Of a stretch of 46,582 nt of DNA, positions 1 through 8,233 are shown piece after piece. The position numbers and the translations under genes are program-made. The DNA is from Methylobacter sp. Lineage in GTDB: Bacteria > Pseudomonadota > Gammaproteobacteria > Methylococcales > Methylomonadaceae. Location: the NCBI GenBank assembly GCA_030679035.1, contig JAUXTH010000106.1, positions 1 to 46,582 of the forward strand, in the 5' to 3' direction. The notes beneath the pieces were generated by a model. It had not been told where the DNA came from. It did not search any database and saw nothing but the letters and a program-made list of their open reading frames with translations. Every line of letters starts with the position of its first letter. Position 1 is the first letter of the stretch.

Positions 1-137
1 GAGATGAAAACACGCGGAAATCCATCAGGGCCAGAGGTAGTAAAGACCTCATTAACAGGCCGGATATATGGCAGCAACTGCGTTGACTGACCGTAGCGAT
101 CAAAGAGAAAAAGCTTGCAAAACGGAGGAGTCCATAT
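1..137. other. Unassigned left edge upstream of the truncated receptor
   Basis: These bases precede the receptor fragment. The receptor frame is closed by a TGA at 84-86, and what lies upstream does not resemble receptor plug sequence. On the minus strand a frame stays open from 161 down to 1, but it is antisense to the receptor over much of its length and has no recognisable motif. It may be the edge of a rearrangement or deletion that removed the first half of the receptor gene. No promoter or RNA gene is visible. Confidence 0.3.
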
Positions 138-1310
138 ATGGTTATGACGCCAGGAACACTGCTAGCCGATAAACGGACATTGAACAGAACATTGCTCACC
201 AGCGATTTTTTTACCAACAACAGCTATTTTACCACGACCAATTTGACCGGGCATTTCGACACCTGGGGGCTGAAACATACGCTGTTGGTCGGGGGCGATT
301 ATTACCTTCAAGATATGAACTCCGTCGGCTATAGCAGCACCGCCGCGAGCAGAATCGATATTTACAACCCTGTCCACACCGGCAATCCGCCCATCAATCC
401 CACGACGCGCGCCGCCCAATCCTTTCACACTAACACGGATTTGTACGGCATCTATGCTCAGGATCAAATCAAACTGCCATATAACGTCCATGTGATGGGC
501 GGCTTACGTTATCAGAATGTCGAGCAATACGATGTTATTGCCAAGCAGGTCGGACAAAAAGCCGATGCGGTGACGCCACAGGTGGGCGTGCTTTGGCAGC
601 CGATAAAATGGCTGAGTCTTTACGGCAACTACGTGGAGAATTTTGGAACCACCAACGGCATGGGGGTGGGCAATACATTTTTACCGCCGCAAACCGCGCA
701 ACAGTGGGAAGGGGGCTTTAAAACCGCGTTTTTCGATGATCGTTTAAGCACCACCATCGCTTATTACAATTTGACCAAGCAGAATATTGCAACGACTGAT
801 CCAGCTAATCCGACTTTTAGCATTGCTGCCGGCGAAGCTCAGAGCCGGGGCGTGGAAATGGATATTAAAGGCGAAATTTTACCGGGATGGAAGGGCATTG
901 CCACCTATGCCTATACCGAAACCGAGGTACTCAAAGAAAACAACCCGAACAATATACCGGTTGGCGGTCGTTTACGGGGCATTCCCGAACACACTTCCAC
1001 ATTATGGTCGACTTACGACTTCCAGAAAGATTACCTGCGTGGATTCAAGGTAGGTGCCGGTGTGGAATTGGTTAGCGCAAAAAAGGCAAGCCTCGATAAA
1101 AACGACTTCAATTTTGCCGGTTTCGGTGTGGTCGATTTATTAGCGAGCTATACGCGGAATGTCGCTAAATCTAAAGTAACGCTGCAATTGAACGTCACCA
1201 ACCTGTTGGATAAGGAATATACCCACGACGGTTTTGCCGGGCCTGGGCAAACTCGGGCTACCTGGGGTACGCCACGGTCTTTGATGGGGTCGGTGAAGGT
1301 CGAGTTTTAG
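138..1310 (+). pseudogene. TonB-dependent siderophore receptor, C-terminal beta-barrel fragment
   Basis: The 390-residue product matches only the second half of a TonB-dependent siderophore receptor. It shows barrel strands such as HTLLVGGDYY, YGIYAQDQIKL, GGLRYQNVEQY and LYGNYVENF, and ends in the typical terminal strand SLMGSVKVEF with a C-terminal Phe. There is no signal peptide, TonB box or plug, and full members run to 700-800 residues. The ATG at 138 is simply an internal Met. The frame is stopped at 84-86, so the 5' half is absent from this sequence. The fragment is probably non-functional: a barrel without plug and export signal should not be delivered or gated. A PepSY gene lies 0.75 kb downstream, as in intact siderophore loci. 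Confidence is high for family and moderate for pseudogene status. Confidence 0.8.
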
Positions 1311-1321
1311 CTGACATGCGT

Positions 1322-1351
1322 GGTTGGGTTGCATCTTTTCGCAACCCAACC
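1322..1351. terminator. Strong hairpin after the receptor fragment
   Basis: A perfect 11-bp stem GGTTGGGTTGC (1322-1332) pairs with GCAACCCAACC (1341-1351) around an 8-nt loop, 12 bases after the receptor stop. No clean T-run follows, so it may be a repeat-type hairpin that also blocks read-through toward the convergent toxin gene. Confidence 0.55.
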
Positions 1352-1396
1352 CATTCGTGCCGACATGTTGGGTTAACGAAAAGTGTTGCCCACAAC

Positions 1397-1678
1397 TTAC
1401 AGCCTGAGCAATTGATGACCTTCAAATACAGTCAATATCAGTATGCCGTCGTCACGAACGCGATAAACAATGCGATAGTTACCCAGAAAAACTTCGCGTA
1501 TGTCTTTTTGCTTGAATTCCGGCACGATGCGTCCAGCCGGAGCAGTAGCGGCGGCGCTTCTGGCGTGTTGCCTAAGTTTTGCGACCCATTTTTCAGCCGT
1601 TTGCGGGTTGTTTTGGGCAATATATTTGTGAATGGCGATAAGGTCGTTAACCGAGCGCTCGCTCCAGCGCAGCTTCAT
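1397..1678 (-). CDS. ParE/RelE-family toxin of a type II toxin-antitoxin pair
   Basis: This 93-residue protein has the ParE/RelE plasmid-stabilisation fold signature. An N-terminal helical half (LRWSERSVNDLIAIHKYIAQNNPQTAEKWV) is followed by a C-terminal sheet with REVFLGNYRIVYRVRDDGILILTVFEGHQ. Family members poison gyrase (ParE) or cleave ribosome-bound mRNA (RelE); sequence alone does not decide which, but the long N-terminal helical hairpin favours ParE. Its ATG overlaps the antitoxin stop in an ATGA (1675-1678), the usual translational coupling. Length is normal for the family and the frame is intact. It sits between iron-uptake genes, a common position for small mobile stabilising modules. 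Confidence 0.88.
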   Translation of the reverse strand: MKLRWSERSVNDLIAIHKYIAQNNPQTAEKWVAKLRQHARSAAATAPAGRIVPEFKQKDIREVFLGNYRIVYRVRDDGILILTVFEGHQLLRL

Positions 1679-1959
1679 ATCGTTGGCAACTCGCGCTCCA
1701 AGACGGCATCCAATTCGTCATCATCGATAACCCGCCCGGCCTGTTCGTCGTTTAGGCCTTGATTTACGGCTAAGATGAATCGGGCCTGAGCATTGAGCCG
1801 GTCAAACTCACTTGGCGACAATACCACGGCAGCCGGTTTGCCGTTTTGGGTAATGACAATGGCCCGATTATTACTATTGATACTTTTTAATAGCTGGGAG
1901 GCATGCGTTTTGAATTGACCCAATGGCAAAATATCTTCGGAAATTTGTAAATTAGTCAT
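1675..1959 (-). CDS. Phd/YefM-family antitoxin
   Basis: The 94-residue protein opens with the Phd/YefM dimerisation and DNA-binding region (LPLGQFKTHASQLLKSINSNNRAIVITQNGKPAAVVLSPSEFDRL). It ends with an acidic tail (DDDELDAVLERELPTI) of the kind that wraps the toxin. Such antitoxins neutralise the partner and repress their own operon. It is first in the pair and overlaps the toxin start by 4 nt. Its start is back to back with the PepSY gene region, so its promoter and operator should lie in 1960-2059. Confidence 0.9.
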   Translation of the reverse strand: MTNLQISEDILPLGQFKTHASQLLKSINSNNRAIVITQNGKPAAVVLSPSEFDRLNAQARFILAVNQGLNDEQAGRVIDDDELDAVLERELPTI

Positions 1960-2059
1960 GATTAATACCTATGGTAGCTCTGAATTCAGGTCTGAATATA
2001 GGCTTTTTATCGAGTATGGACAAGTGCTATCAACCGAAAAATACATTTCAGGTAAATTT

Positions 2060-3319
2060 ATGGATCAAACCATTAATGAATTATCCAAGAAATTCATTAC
2101 ATTGCGGCAAAAAAATAATTCCGGTCGCTCGGCACAACTCAAAGCGCGTCGTAAACTGTGGCTGGATGTGCATTTGTATCTCGGCCTGATTGTCGGTGCA
2201 GTATTGGCTGTGGTTGGACTGACTGGCAGCATTGCTGTTTTCTTTGTGGAATTGCAGGAGGTTTTAAACCCGGAACTGGCTGTTGTTTCCACGCCGCCTG
2301 AACATCGACAAAAGTTGCACTCTTTGGATGATATCGTTGCTGCGGCGGAATCGGCTAAGCCGCAAGGTAGTCGTTTTGTTAAAGTTTTTTATCCCCGCAA
2401 GTCTGATATTGCCTATAAGTTTGTGTATTTTGTCAGGGACGAAAGCCAAGCGAACAACGGTGACGGTTATTACATCTTTATCGATCCTTACACGGCTAAG
2501 GTCAATGGCATACAACTCTATTATCCCAAAGACAGATATTGGGGGCGGCCTTTAGTCGGTTTTATCATGCAATTGCACTGGTGTTTATTGCTAGGCAAAA
2601 ACGGTGCCATTATTAACGGCATTTTGGCGGCGTTATCGATTATATCGGTGTTGACCGGCCTGATTGTCTGGTGGCCGCTAACCGGCAAATTCAAACAGGC
2701 TTTAACCTTTAAGCGCAATGCCAGTGCCGTGCGTTTTAACTTCGATCTGCATAAAACCGTCGGCTTTTATTCGACTATCGTGCTGCTGCCGGTATTGTTT
2801 TCCGGGATTTATTTTAATCTGCCGAATCAGGTCAATGTGCTGGTCAAGTTGTTCTCGACGACCGACAGGCCCAATGCCTTCAGCACTATTCCAGCCGAGA
2901 TTCACAGCAGTCCGCCGCAAGTGGGCCAGCAGCCGATAAGTTTCTCGAAAGTGGAGGCCATAGTGCAGAAACGCTCTCCCGCCGGTAAGTTATGGATGCT
3001 GAATGCGCCGAAAAACCGGGAGGACGTCTATACGGTAATGAAAAACAACGTAACCGAAATAAGCCGGTTTACCGGCTATCGCGATTTTGCCGTCGACCAA
3101 TATAGCGGCGAAATACTCAAAGTTTACGACAGGGGCACAGGCAGCATCGGCGATGTTTTTCTGGACTGGCAATGGCCGTTGCACAGCGGTCACGCTTTTG
3201 GTTGGACGGGGCGGATTTTGGTGTTTCTTTCAGGCTTGGCTTGTCCGGTTTTGTATGTGACGGGGGTGGTCCGTTGGCTGCAAAAACGCAAAGCGCGCAT
3301 TAAAATCGGCCGTAGGTGA
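2060..3319 (+). CDS. PepSY-associated TM-helix membrane protein (FoxB/FpvG-like)
   Basis: This protein has PepSY-associated transmembrane helices. An N-terminal Arg-rich segment leads into TM1 (LWLDVHLYLGLIVGAVLAVVGLTGSIAVFFVE). A periplasmic PepSY region follows, then GILAALSIISVLTGLIVWWP, TIVLLPVLFSGIYF, and a last TM (GRILVFLSGLACPVLYVTGVVRWL). Conserved His sites include QLHWCLLLGK, FDLHKTVG and WPLHSGHAFG. Relatives beside siderophore receptors are inner-membrane proteins, some shown or proposed to reduce ferric siderophores using haem bound to such histidines; reductase activity here is inferred. I chose ATG 2060 (419 aa, AGG upstream) because the longer frame from 1958 would overlap the divergent antitoxin start. 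A broken paralogue lies at 9293-10034. Confidence 0.85.
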   Translation: MDQTINELSKKFITLRQKNNSGRSAQLKARRKLWLDVHLYLGLIVGAVLAVVGLTGSIAVFFVELQEVLNPELAVVSTPPEHRQKLHSLDDIVAAAESAKPQGSRFVKVFYPRKSDIAYKFVYFVRDESQANNGDGYYIFIDPYTAKVNGIQLYYPKDRYWGRPLVGFIMQLHWCLLLGKNGAIINGILAALSIISVLTGLIVWWPLTGKFKQALTFKRNASAVRFNFDLHKTVGFYSTIVLLPVLFSGIYFNLPNQVNVLVKLFSTTDRPNAFSTIPAEIHSSPPQVGQQPISFSKVEAIVQKRSPAGKLWMLNAPKNREDVYTVMKNNVTEISRFTGYRDFAVDQYSGEILKVYDRGTGSIGDVFLDWQWPLHSGHAFGWTGRILVFLSGLACPVLYVTGVVRWLQKRKARIKIGRR

Positions 3320-3391
3320 CAGATAATCAGACAGCCACTACCCCTCTGGAATAGATCATTTCCACGCATCAAGCAGAACGCCAGAAACTAT

Positions 3392-3425
3392 GTCATATGC
3401 CTAATTCAACTATGGCATATGACAC
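3392..3425. promoter_or_regulatory. Perfect inverted repeat upstream of fecI-like gene (candidate operator)
   Basis: GTCATATGCC (3392-3401) and GGCATATGAC (3414-3423) are perfect inverted arms with a 12-bp spacer, about 110 bp before the sigma-factor start. The same TATGCC core recurs upstream of the FecA-like receptor and of the AraC regulator. A 12-mer GGCATATGACAC at 3414-3425 recurs exactly at 19603-19614. It may be an operator for the AraC-type regulator; binding is inferred. Confidence 0.5.
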
Positions 3426-3529
3426 GGTTTCTTTCATCGAAATTACCAAGATATTGATATTTAAAGCAACTTAAACAGGCATGAATATTGCTTTTATATC
3501 CTGACTTCATTCCTGTTTAATCCTGTCTT

Positions 3530-4054
3530 GTGCAACCGATGTCCGAATCCAAACACAGCTTTCTGCATGACCTGTTCCTGAAACATGCCCATGAGGTTAG
3601 TGCCTTTATTCGCGGACGCTGGCCCAGAGAGCAAGATGTTGACGACATCATGCAGGAATCGTTTTTGCGCCTGTCGCAAGTTCCCAATCCTGAAGCCATC
3701 CTTAACCCGCGAGCCTTTCTGTTCACAACTGCATCCAATATGGCCGTGGATCGCCATCGCCGCAGAAAAACCCGTGAGCGTTATATTGAACCGGACGCAG
3801 ACCTTGAAAATCTGGCGAACGATCCTTTTTCCCCCGATCGTCATTCGGAGGCACACCAAGCGCTTGAGCGATTTACCGAATGGCTGGATGAGTTGCCGGA
3901 GTTGCAACGGTATGCCTTTGTTTTGTACCGTATCGAGGGTTGTTCGCATGCCGAAATCGCCGTGCGCCTCGGCATTTCCGTGAGCACGTCCGAGCGCTAC
4001 GTAAAACACGCCATGCATCATATCAGCGTGCGCCTTAGCGCCATGCAAATTTAA
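3530..4054 (+). CDS. ECF sigma factor, FecI-like
   Basis: This 174-residue ECF sigma-70 factor has region 2 (FIRGRWPREQDVDDIMQESFLRL, with the -10 binding helix through DRHRRRKTRER). Region 4 contains a helix-turn-helix (LPELQRYAFVLYRIEGCSHAEIAVRLGISVSTSERYVKHAM). The family directs RNA polymerase to metallophore receptor genes when the cognate FecR-like protein relays an occupied-receptor signal. The start is GTG 3530 or ATG 3539. The fecR-like gene follows after 90 bp, and an STN-containing receptor at 5875 completes the FecI-FecR-FecA type surface-signalling set. In methanotrophs the same trio architecture also serves methanobactin uptake (MbnI/MbnR/MbnT), so iron specificity is not proven. 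Confidence 0.93.
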   Translation: MQPMSESKHSFLHDLFLKHAHEVSAFIRGRWPREQDVDDIMQESFLRLSQVPNPEAILNPRAFLFTTASNMAVDRHRRRKTRERYIEPDADLENLANDPFSPDRHSEAHQALERFTEWLDELPELQRYAFVLYRIEGCSHAEIAVRLGISVSTSERYVKHAMHHISVRLSAMQI

Positions 4055-4144
4055 AATGACGGCGATGTGAGTTGTCGAACGTCTATAGTATTATTGCGAT
4101 AAAATGACTCTATTTAAACAAAATCCACAAGACTATAAATCAGC

Positions 4145-5116
4145 GTGAAAACCATCCCGCCTTCTACCGATTCAGTGCATACACAGGCTATTGATTGGCT
4201 GTTGCGCATCCGTTCGGGAAATTGCACGGAGACGGAGCGTCACGCTTTCAATATCTGGCTGGAAGAAAGTCCGAGCCGCCGCCAAGCCTATGAAACGGCG
4301 CAGGCGCAATGGGAGTGGATGGAACCGTTTAAAGCTATGGATTTTCCCGCACGGGATGCGGCATTGCGCTATCGCAAAAAATCGCCTCGCCGTTTGTTCA
4401 TGTATGGCGCCGCCGCGTCGCTGCTGCTGGCTCTGGGCTTAACCGCTTTTATGCCGAACGGTTGGTTAGGCATCCCGCATACCTATATTGCCGAAAAAGG
4501 CGGACACCAAACCATCGAGCTGGCCGACGGCTCCAGTATTGAACTCAATACCGACAGCGAGGTGCGCGTCCATTTCAACCGTTGGCAGCGGAGCGTCGAA
4601 ATGATAAAAGGCGAAGCTTTTTTTACCGTGATCCACGATGCCGAACGCCCGTTTGAAGTGCGCGCCGGTAGCGGACACATCCGTGACATCGGCACTGCTT
4701 TTGATGTCTACATCAAACCAGACCAAGTCATCGTTGCCGTACAGGAAGGCATCGTCGAAGTGCAAGCCTTCGGAAAGAGAGAATTAACAGCCGGACAACA
4801 ACTCGCCTTTAACGACAGTGGCGAATTTCAAGCGCTGCAAGGTCAGGATGTCGCCGGCCTCACCGCCTGGCGGCAAGGCAAATTGGTGTTCCGTAACCGC
4901 CGCCTTGACGACGTGCTCACCGAAGTAGGGCGTTACCACGATACCCGCGTCCGCTTGCAAAATGAAACCTTGGGCAAACTGCGGGTTAGCGGCACATTCC
5001 ATACCGCCGAACTCGACGGCACGCTAAACGCCATTGCCACAATCCTGCCGGTTAACATCGATCACGTCGGCGAACATGAAATCGTGCTGAAATCGGCAGC
5101 GTCTATTTACAGATAG
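4145..5116 (+). CDS. FecR-like anti-sigma/sigma regulator
   Basis: The 323-residue protein has a cytoplasmic DUF4880 segment (residues 10-60, QAIDWLLRIRSGNCTETERHAFNIWLEES) that binds the sigma factor. One TM helix follows at about 84-103 (LFMYGAAASLLLALGLTAFM). The periplasmic FecR domain begins at IAEKGGHQTIELADGSSIELNTDSEVRV, and a C-terminal secretin/TonB-short-like domain (LDDVLTEVGRYHDTRVRL...LRVSGTF) contacts the receptor STN domain. It begins with GTG at 4145 with a weak ribosome-binding site, and no earlier in-frame start is credible. It lies 90 bp after the sigma gene, with its likely receptor partner about 0.75 kb downstream beyond a repeat element and a small minus-strand gene. 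Confidence 0.93.
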   Translation: MKTIPPSTDSVHTQAIDWLLRIRSGNCTETERHAFNIWLEESPSRRQAYETAQAQWEWMEPFKAMDFPARDAALRYRKKSPRRLFMYGAAASLLLALGLTAFMPNGWLGIPHTYIAEKGGHQTIELADGSSIELNTDSEVRVHFNRWQRSVEMIKGEAFFTVIHDAERPFEVRAGSGHIRDIGTAFDVYIKPDQVIVAVQEGIVEVQAFGKRELTAGQQLAFNDSGEFQALQGQDVAGLTAWRQGKLVFRNRRLDDVLTEVGRYHDTRVRLQNETLGKLRVSGTFHTAELDGTLNAIATILPVNIDHVGEHEIVLKSAASIYR

Positions 5117-5155
5117 TAGGCTGTAGCTTCCCAAGATAACATTCCTAAGCCGGAG

Positions 5156-5369
5156 CTCTCATTGTTATACACAAGTGTCTGCGGTAGACCGTCATTCCGG
5201 CAGGGATTGCCGGAACCCAGAGCACAGGGATGTGAACGCGTGATTTTATTGAGCAATTCCCTATGGTGATACATGCTGTTTGTTTCGGTATTGCCATCCA
5301 TGGCTTCTGGATCCCGGCAATCCCTGCCGGGATGACGTGCTTTTAAATACTTGTGTATAACGATGAGAG
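5156..5369. repeat. MITE-like element with nested inverted repeats
   Basis: Two nested inverted repeats frame about 214 bp. The outer arms at 5156-5176 and 5349-5369 match at 20 of 21 positions (core GTTATACACAAGT). The inner arms at 5190-5220 and 5307-5337 match at 28 of 31 (core CCGGCAGGGATTGCCGG). The interior has no convincing gene; a minus-strand open frame across it is incidental. The layout suggests a non-autonomous miniature inverted-repeat element between fecR and the chorismate mutase. No target-site duplication could be assigned. Confidence 0.65.
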
Positions 5370-5395
5370 CCGGAGCTTGGGAACCAGCAAGAATG

Positions 5396-5662
5396 TTAGA
5401 TTTTTTTGTGGTCATTAACGACTTCATCAATGATTGCGCGTAATACTTTGAGCGCAACCTCTTCGCGCAGCCCCGCATTCCGGGCTAATTCGGTGATTAT
5501 TTTCGATTGCTGATCTTCTCGCTGCGGATCAATCGGCGGTAGGTTGGCTGACTTTTTAATCAGTCCAATTTCATGCGTGATCTTAAATCGCTTTGCAAGT
5601 ATCTCAATTAATGTCCTATCTAGCTGATCAATTTCATTGCGAAGATGGGCAAGCTCATTCAT
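5396..5662 (-). CDS. AroQ-type chorismate mutase, stand-alone
   Basis: The product is the short all-alpha AroQ chorismate mutase domain: MNELAHLRNEIDQLDRTLIEILAKRF, then KKSANLPPIDPQREDQQSKII, then EEVALKVLRAIIDEVV. The expected active-site set is visible: an N-terminal Arg before the EIDQLD helix, Lys/Arg in ILAKRF, Asp-Pro-Arg-Arg/Glu in the loop, and a C-terminal helix. It would convert chorismate to prephenate; relatives such as PchB instead act as isochorismate-pyruvate lyase in salicylate siderophore synthesis. I prefer ATG 5662 (88 aa); a TTG at 5680 would add six residues. It is a lone minus-strand gene between fecR and the receptor, with a repeat element at its 3' side. Confidence 0.82.
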   Translation of the reverse strand: MNELAHLRNEIDQLDRTLIEILAKRFKITHEIGLIKKSANLPPIDPQREDQQSKIITELARNAGLREEVALKVLRAIIDEVVNDHKKI

Positions 5663-5874
5663 GTTCGGAAAATATAACAAGTTATTGTCTAGGTCTGCAT
5701 AGTATCAAATTTTCATGTTATCAGGAAACGGGATAGCGTCTTACCCTTTTGATGACCAAACAGTCGGGCATTCAACAACAAACGCTGCACAAAATAAATT
5801 CAAATTCCTGACGATTTTGCTGCGGTCATGCGTCTACTCCTTATGAACACACACAACAAGGGAGAAACGGATAA

Positions 5875-8223
5875 ATGACATTGAAAATGAAACGGCTTAC
5901 AGCGGCTATTTTGGCGACCATGGCAAGCACGGTCTACGCAGAGCAACTGCAAAAACATCACTTTGACATCCCCTCACAACCGCTGGGCTCGGCGCTGCAA
6001 ACGCTCGCCGCACAATCCGGCGCACCGATGCTTTATGCCGAACAGACGGCGGCGGGCAAGCAAAGTCGGCGCTTGAACGGCGACTACACCACCGTTGAAG
6101 CGGCGGATAAATTGCTTGCCGGCAGCGGTCTTGTGCACAGCGTCGCCGCAAACGGCACGGTGACGGTTAAGCCCGCGCAAAGCGCCACTGTCTTAAAGCC
6201 AATGACAGTCATCGGGAAAGTAGACGACGATCCAGCGTCTTACAACGCCACCCACTCCAGCGCCGCCACCAAGACCGACACACCGATCATGGAAACGCCG
6301 CAATCCATTCAGGTTATCAAGCGGTCACTGATAGACGATCAGCAAAACATCACCGTCAGTGAAAGTCTGCGCAATGTCAGCGGCGTGGTTCCCAATAATC
6401 CTTTATTCACGCCTGCTAGCGATTTGACCCGCATTCGCGGTTTTGCATCCGAACAACTGATTGACGGCTTTACCCAATATCGCAATCCGGGCGATCGGGA
6501 AAGCACGGTTAATATTGACCGAATCGAAGTTTTGAAAGGCACCAACGGCATACTTTACAGCGGCGGCTCCGGTTCGCCTGTCGGCGGCTTGGTCAATATC
6601 GTTTCCAAGCTGCCCAAAGCCGTCGCCTCCCGCGAGTTGGGTTTTAAAATCGGCACCAACAGCTATTACCAACCCTATGTCGATATTAATCAGCCGCTGA
6701 CTAAAAATGTTTTGGCTCGTTTTACCGGCGAGTACACCAATTCGGGCAGTTACCTGAATGACGTGAATACGCAACGCTATAACCTCAACCCGACATTAAC
6801 GTTTACCAACAATGATACGACTACCTTCACCCTGCAAGGCAAGGTGTCGAGGTGGGATCAGCCGGAATACCAAGGCTTGCCTGCCACCGGCACAGTAGCG
6901 GGCAATTTTTCAATTCCCCGGAATACCTTTTTGGGCACTGCCAATATACCTAATAGCTATAGCGAATCTTATGGCGTTTGGGGCACGTTGGATCACAAGT
7001 TTAACGATATCTGGTCATTGAATCTCAAGGCGCGTCATGCGCAATCGGAATTTAACGAGAAAGTTCAGACGCTATTCGGCGCAGACGGGTTTGTTGCCGA
7101 TAGGCCTTCTTTTCTTCCGTCAACTTGGTTTTACGCGAATGCAGAGCTGTCTCAAAAGCAAGAGGAACTGAGTTTTTTAGGCAATGCAACGGCAAAGTTT
7201 AATGTCGGCCCCACTAAAAACACCTTGTTAATTGGCGCAGACCATAGCGATCTCGATGACAGAGGCTTTATGGATGTTAGCGCTGCGTTAGGCACCGTTA
7301 AGCTGACTGCACCCTCGTTTCCTGTGCCTTATAGCCAAGCAGGCGCTGGCGTCGATAACATGTTTGTAAAAAATACCACTTACGGCGGTTATACCCAGTT
7401 ACAAAGCACACTCTATAATCGGCTCCATTTATTAACCAGTGTAAGAGCAGGCCATGTCGGCATTGATTATCATACTTCGCAGGGCGTAATTTCCAACGGC
7501 GAAAAGACCCGGTTTTTGCCGCGCGCAGGCGGCGTTTTCGACCTAACGGATGAATACTCTTTGTTTATCAATTATAGCGAAGGGATGCGCGGTCAACCCT
7601 TTGTCAATTTTGTCGGCGCTCCTCAACCGGAGGAAACGACAACGCTTGAAGGCGGACTTAAACTCAATGTCGCGCATCAACTCACCGGACAGGTAGCGGT
7701 CTATCAAATCGAACGCAGCCATGTCGCGGTAACCGACAACACCGACCTGCGACGCCGATCAAAAGCCGCAGGACAACAGCGTTCGCGCGGCATTGAAACC
7801 GATCTGACCTGGCAAGCAACCGAGGCGCTGAGCATTCTTGCCAACTACGCACATACCGATGCCAAATTCACAGACAATTTGGCGGGCGTCCCTGACGGCA
7901 ATCAGTTGGCTATGGTGCCTGAAAATTCCGGGCGACTGTGGGCAAACTACCGCTTTCAGCAACCCGTTATCAAAGGTTTGAGCATTGGCGGCGGCATCTA
8001 TGCTCAAGGGCAAGCGTACCTGTCAAACAATAATCGCTTCAAAAGCGACGGCTACCATAGTTTTGATGCAAGCATTGCCTATGAGCGTCAGCAGTTCAGA
8101 TTGGCGGCAACGGTAAAAAACCTGACCGATGAGCGCTATTTCCAACCCTACGGATATTTTGAGGGGCGCGTCATACCTTCAGAGGGCACATCCGCCTATG
8201 TAACTGCGTCTGTCAAATTTTAA
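5875..8223 (+). CDS. TonB-dependent siderophore receptor with STN signalling domain
   Basis: This 782-residue outer-membrane receptor has a signal peptide (residues 1-22, ending VYA before EQLQ). An STN domain at about 30-98 (FDIPSQPLGSALQTLAAQSG...TVTVKP) passes the ligand signal to a FecR-type protein. The plug is at about 125-240 (METPQSIQVIKRSLIDDQ...RIRGF...IDRIEVLKGTNGILYSGGSGSPVGGLVNIVSKLP). The barrel ends STAYVTASVKF. The start has a good Shine-Dalgarno (GGGAG at 5861). The STN domain plus the upstream fecI-fecR pair imply self-induction on ligand binding. The ligand is probably a hydroxamate or catecholate ferric siderophore; a copper chalkophore cannot be excluded. The gene is intact, unlike the fragment at 138-1310. 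Confidence 0.95.
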   Translation: MTLKMKRLTAAILATMASTVYAEQLQKHHFDIPSQPLGSALQTLAAQSGAPMLYAEQTAAGKQSRRLNGDYTTVEAADKLLAGSGLVHSVAANGTVTVKPAQSATVLKPMTVIGKVDDDPASYNATHSSAATKTDTPIMETPQSIQVIKRSLIDDQQNITVSESLRNVSGVVPNNPLFTPASDLTRIRGFASEQLIDGFTQYRNPGDRESTVNIDRIEVLKGTNGILYSGGSGSPVGGLVNIVSKLPKAVASRELGFKIGTNSYYQPYVDINQPLTKNVLARFTGEYTNSGSYLNDVNTQRYNLNPTLTFTNNDTTTFTLQGKVSRWDQPEYQGLPATGTVAGNFSIPRNTFLGTANIPNSYSESYGVWGTLDHKFNDIWSLNLKARHAQSEFNEKVQTLFGADGFVADRPSFLPSTWFYANAELSQKQEELSFLGNATAKFNVGPTKNTLLIGADHSDLDDRGFMDVSAALGTVKLTAPSFPVPYSQAGAGVDNMFVKNTTYGGYTQLQSTLYNRLHLLTSVRAGHVGIDYHTSQGVISNGEKTRFLPRAGGVFDLTDEYSLFINYSEGMRGQPFVNFVGAPQPEETTTLEGGLKLNVAHQLTGQVAVYQIERSHVAVTDNTDLRRRSKAAGQQRSRGIETDLTWQATEALSILANYAHTDAKFTDNLAGVPDGNQLAMVPENSGRLWANYRFQQPVIKGLSIGGGIYAQGQAYLSNNNRFKSDGYHSFDASIAYERQQFRLAATVKNLTDERYFQPYGYFEGRVIPSEGTSAYVTASVKF

Positions 8224-8233
8224 GGAACGTTGC

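Noticed and set aside
5107-5478. Minus-strand 123-codon open frame
   Set aside because: It runs through the inverted-repeat element and the 3' part of the chorismate mutase, and the translation has repeat-like, low-information sequence.
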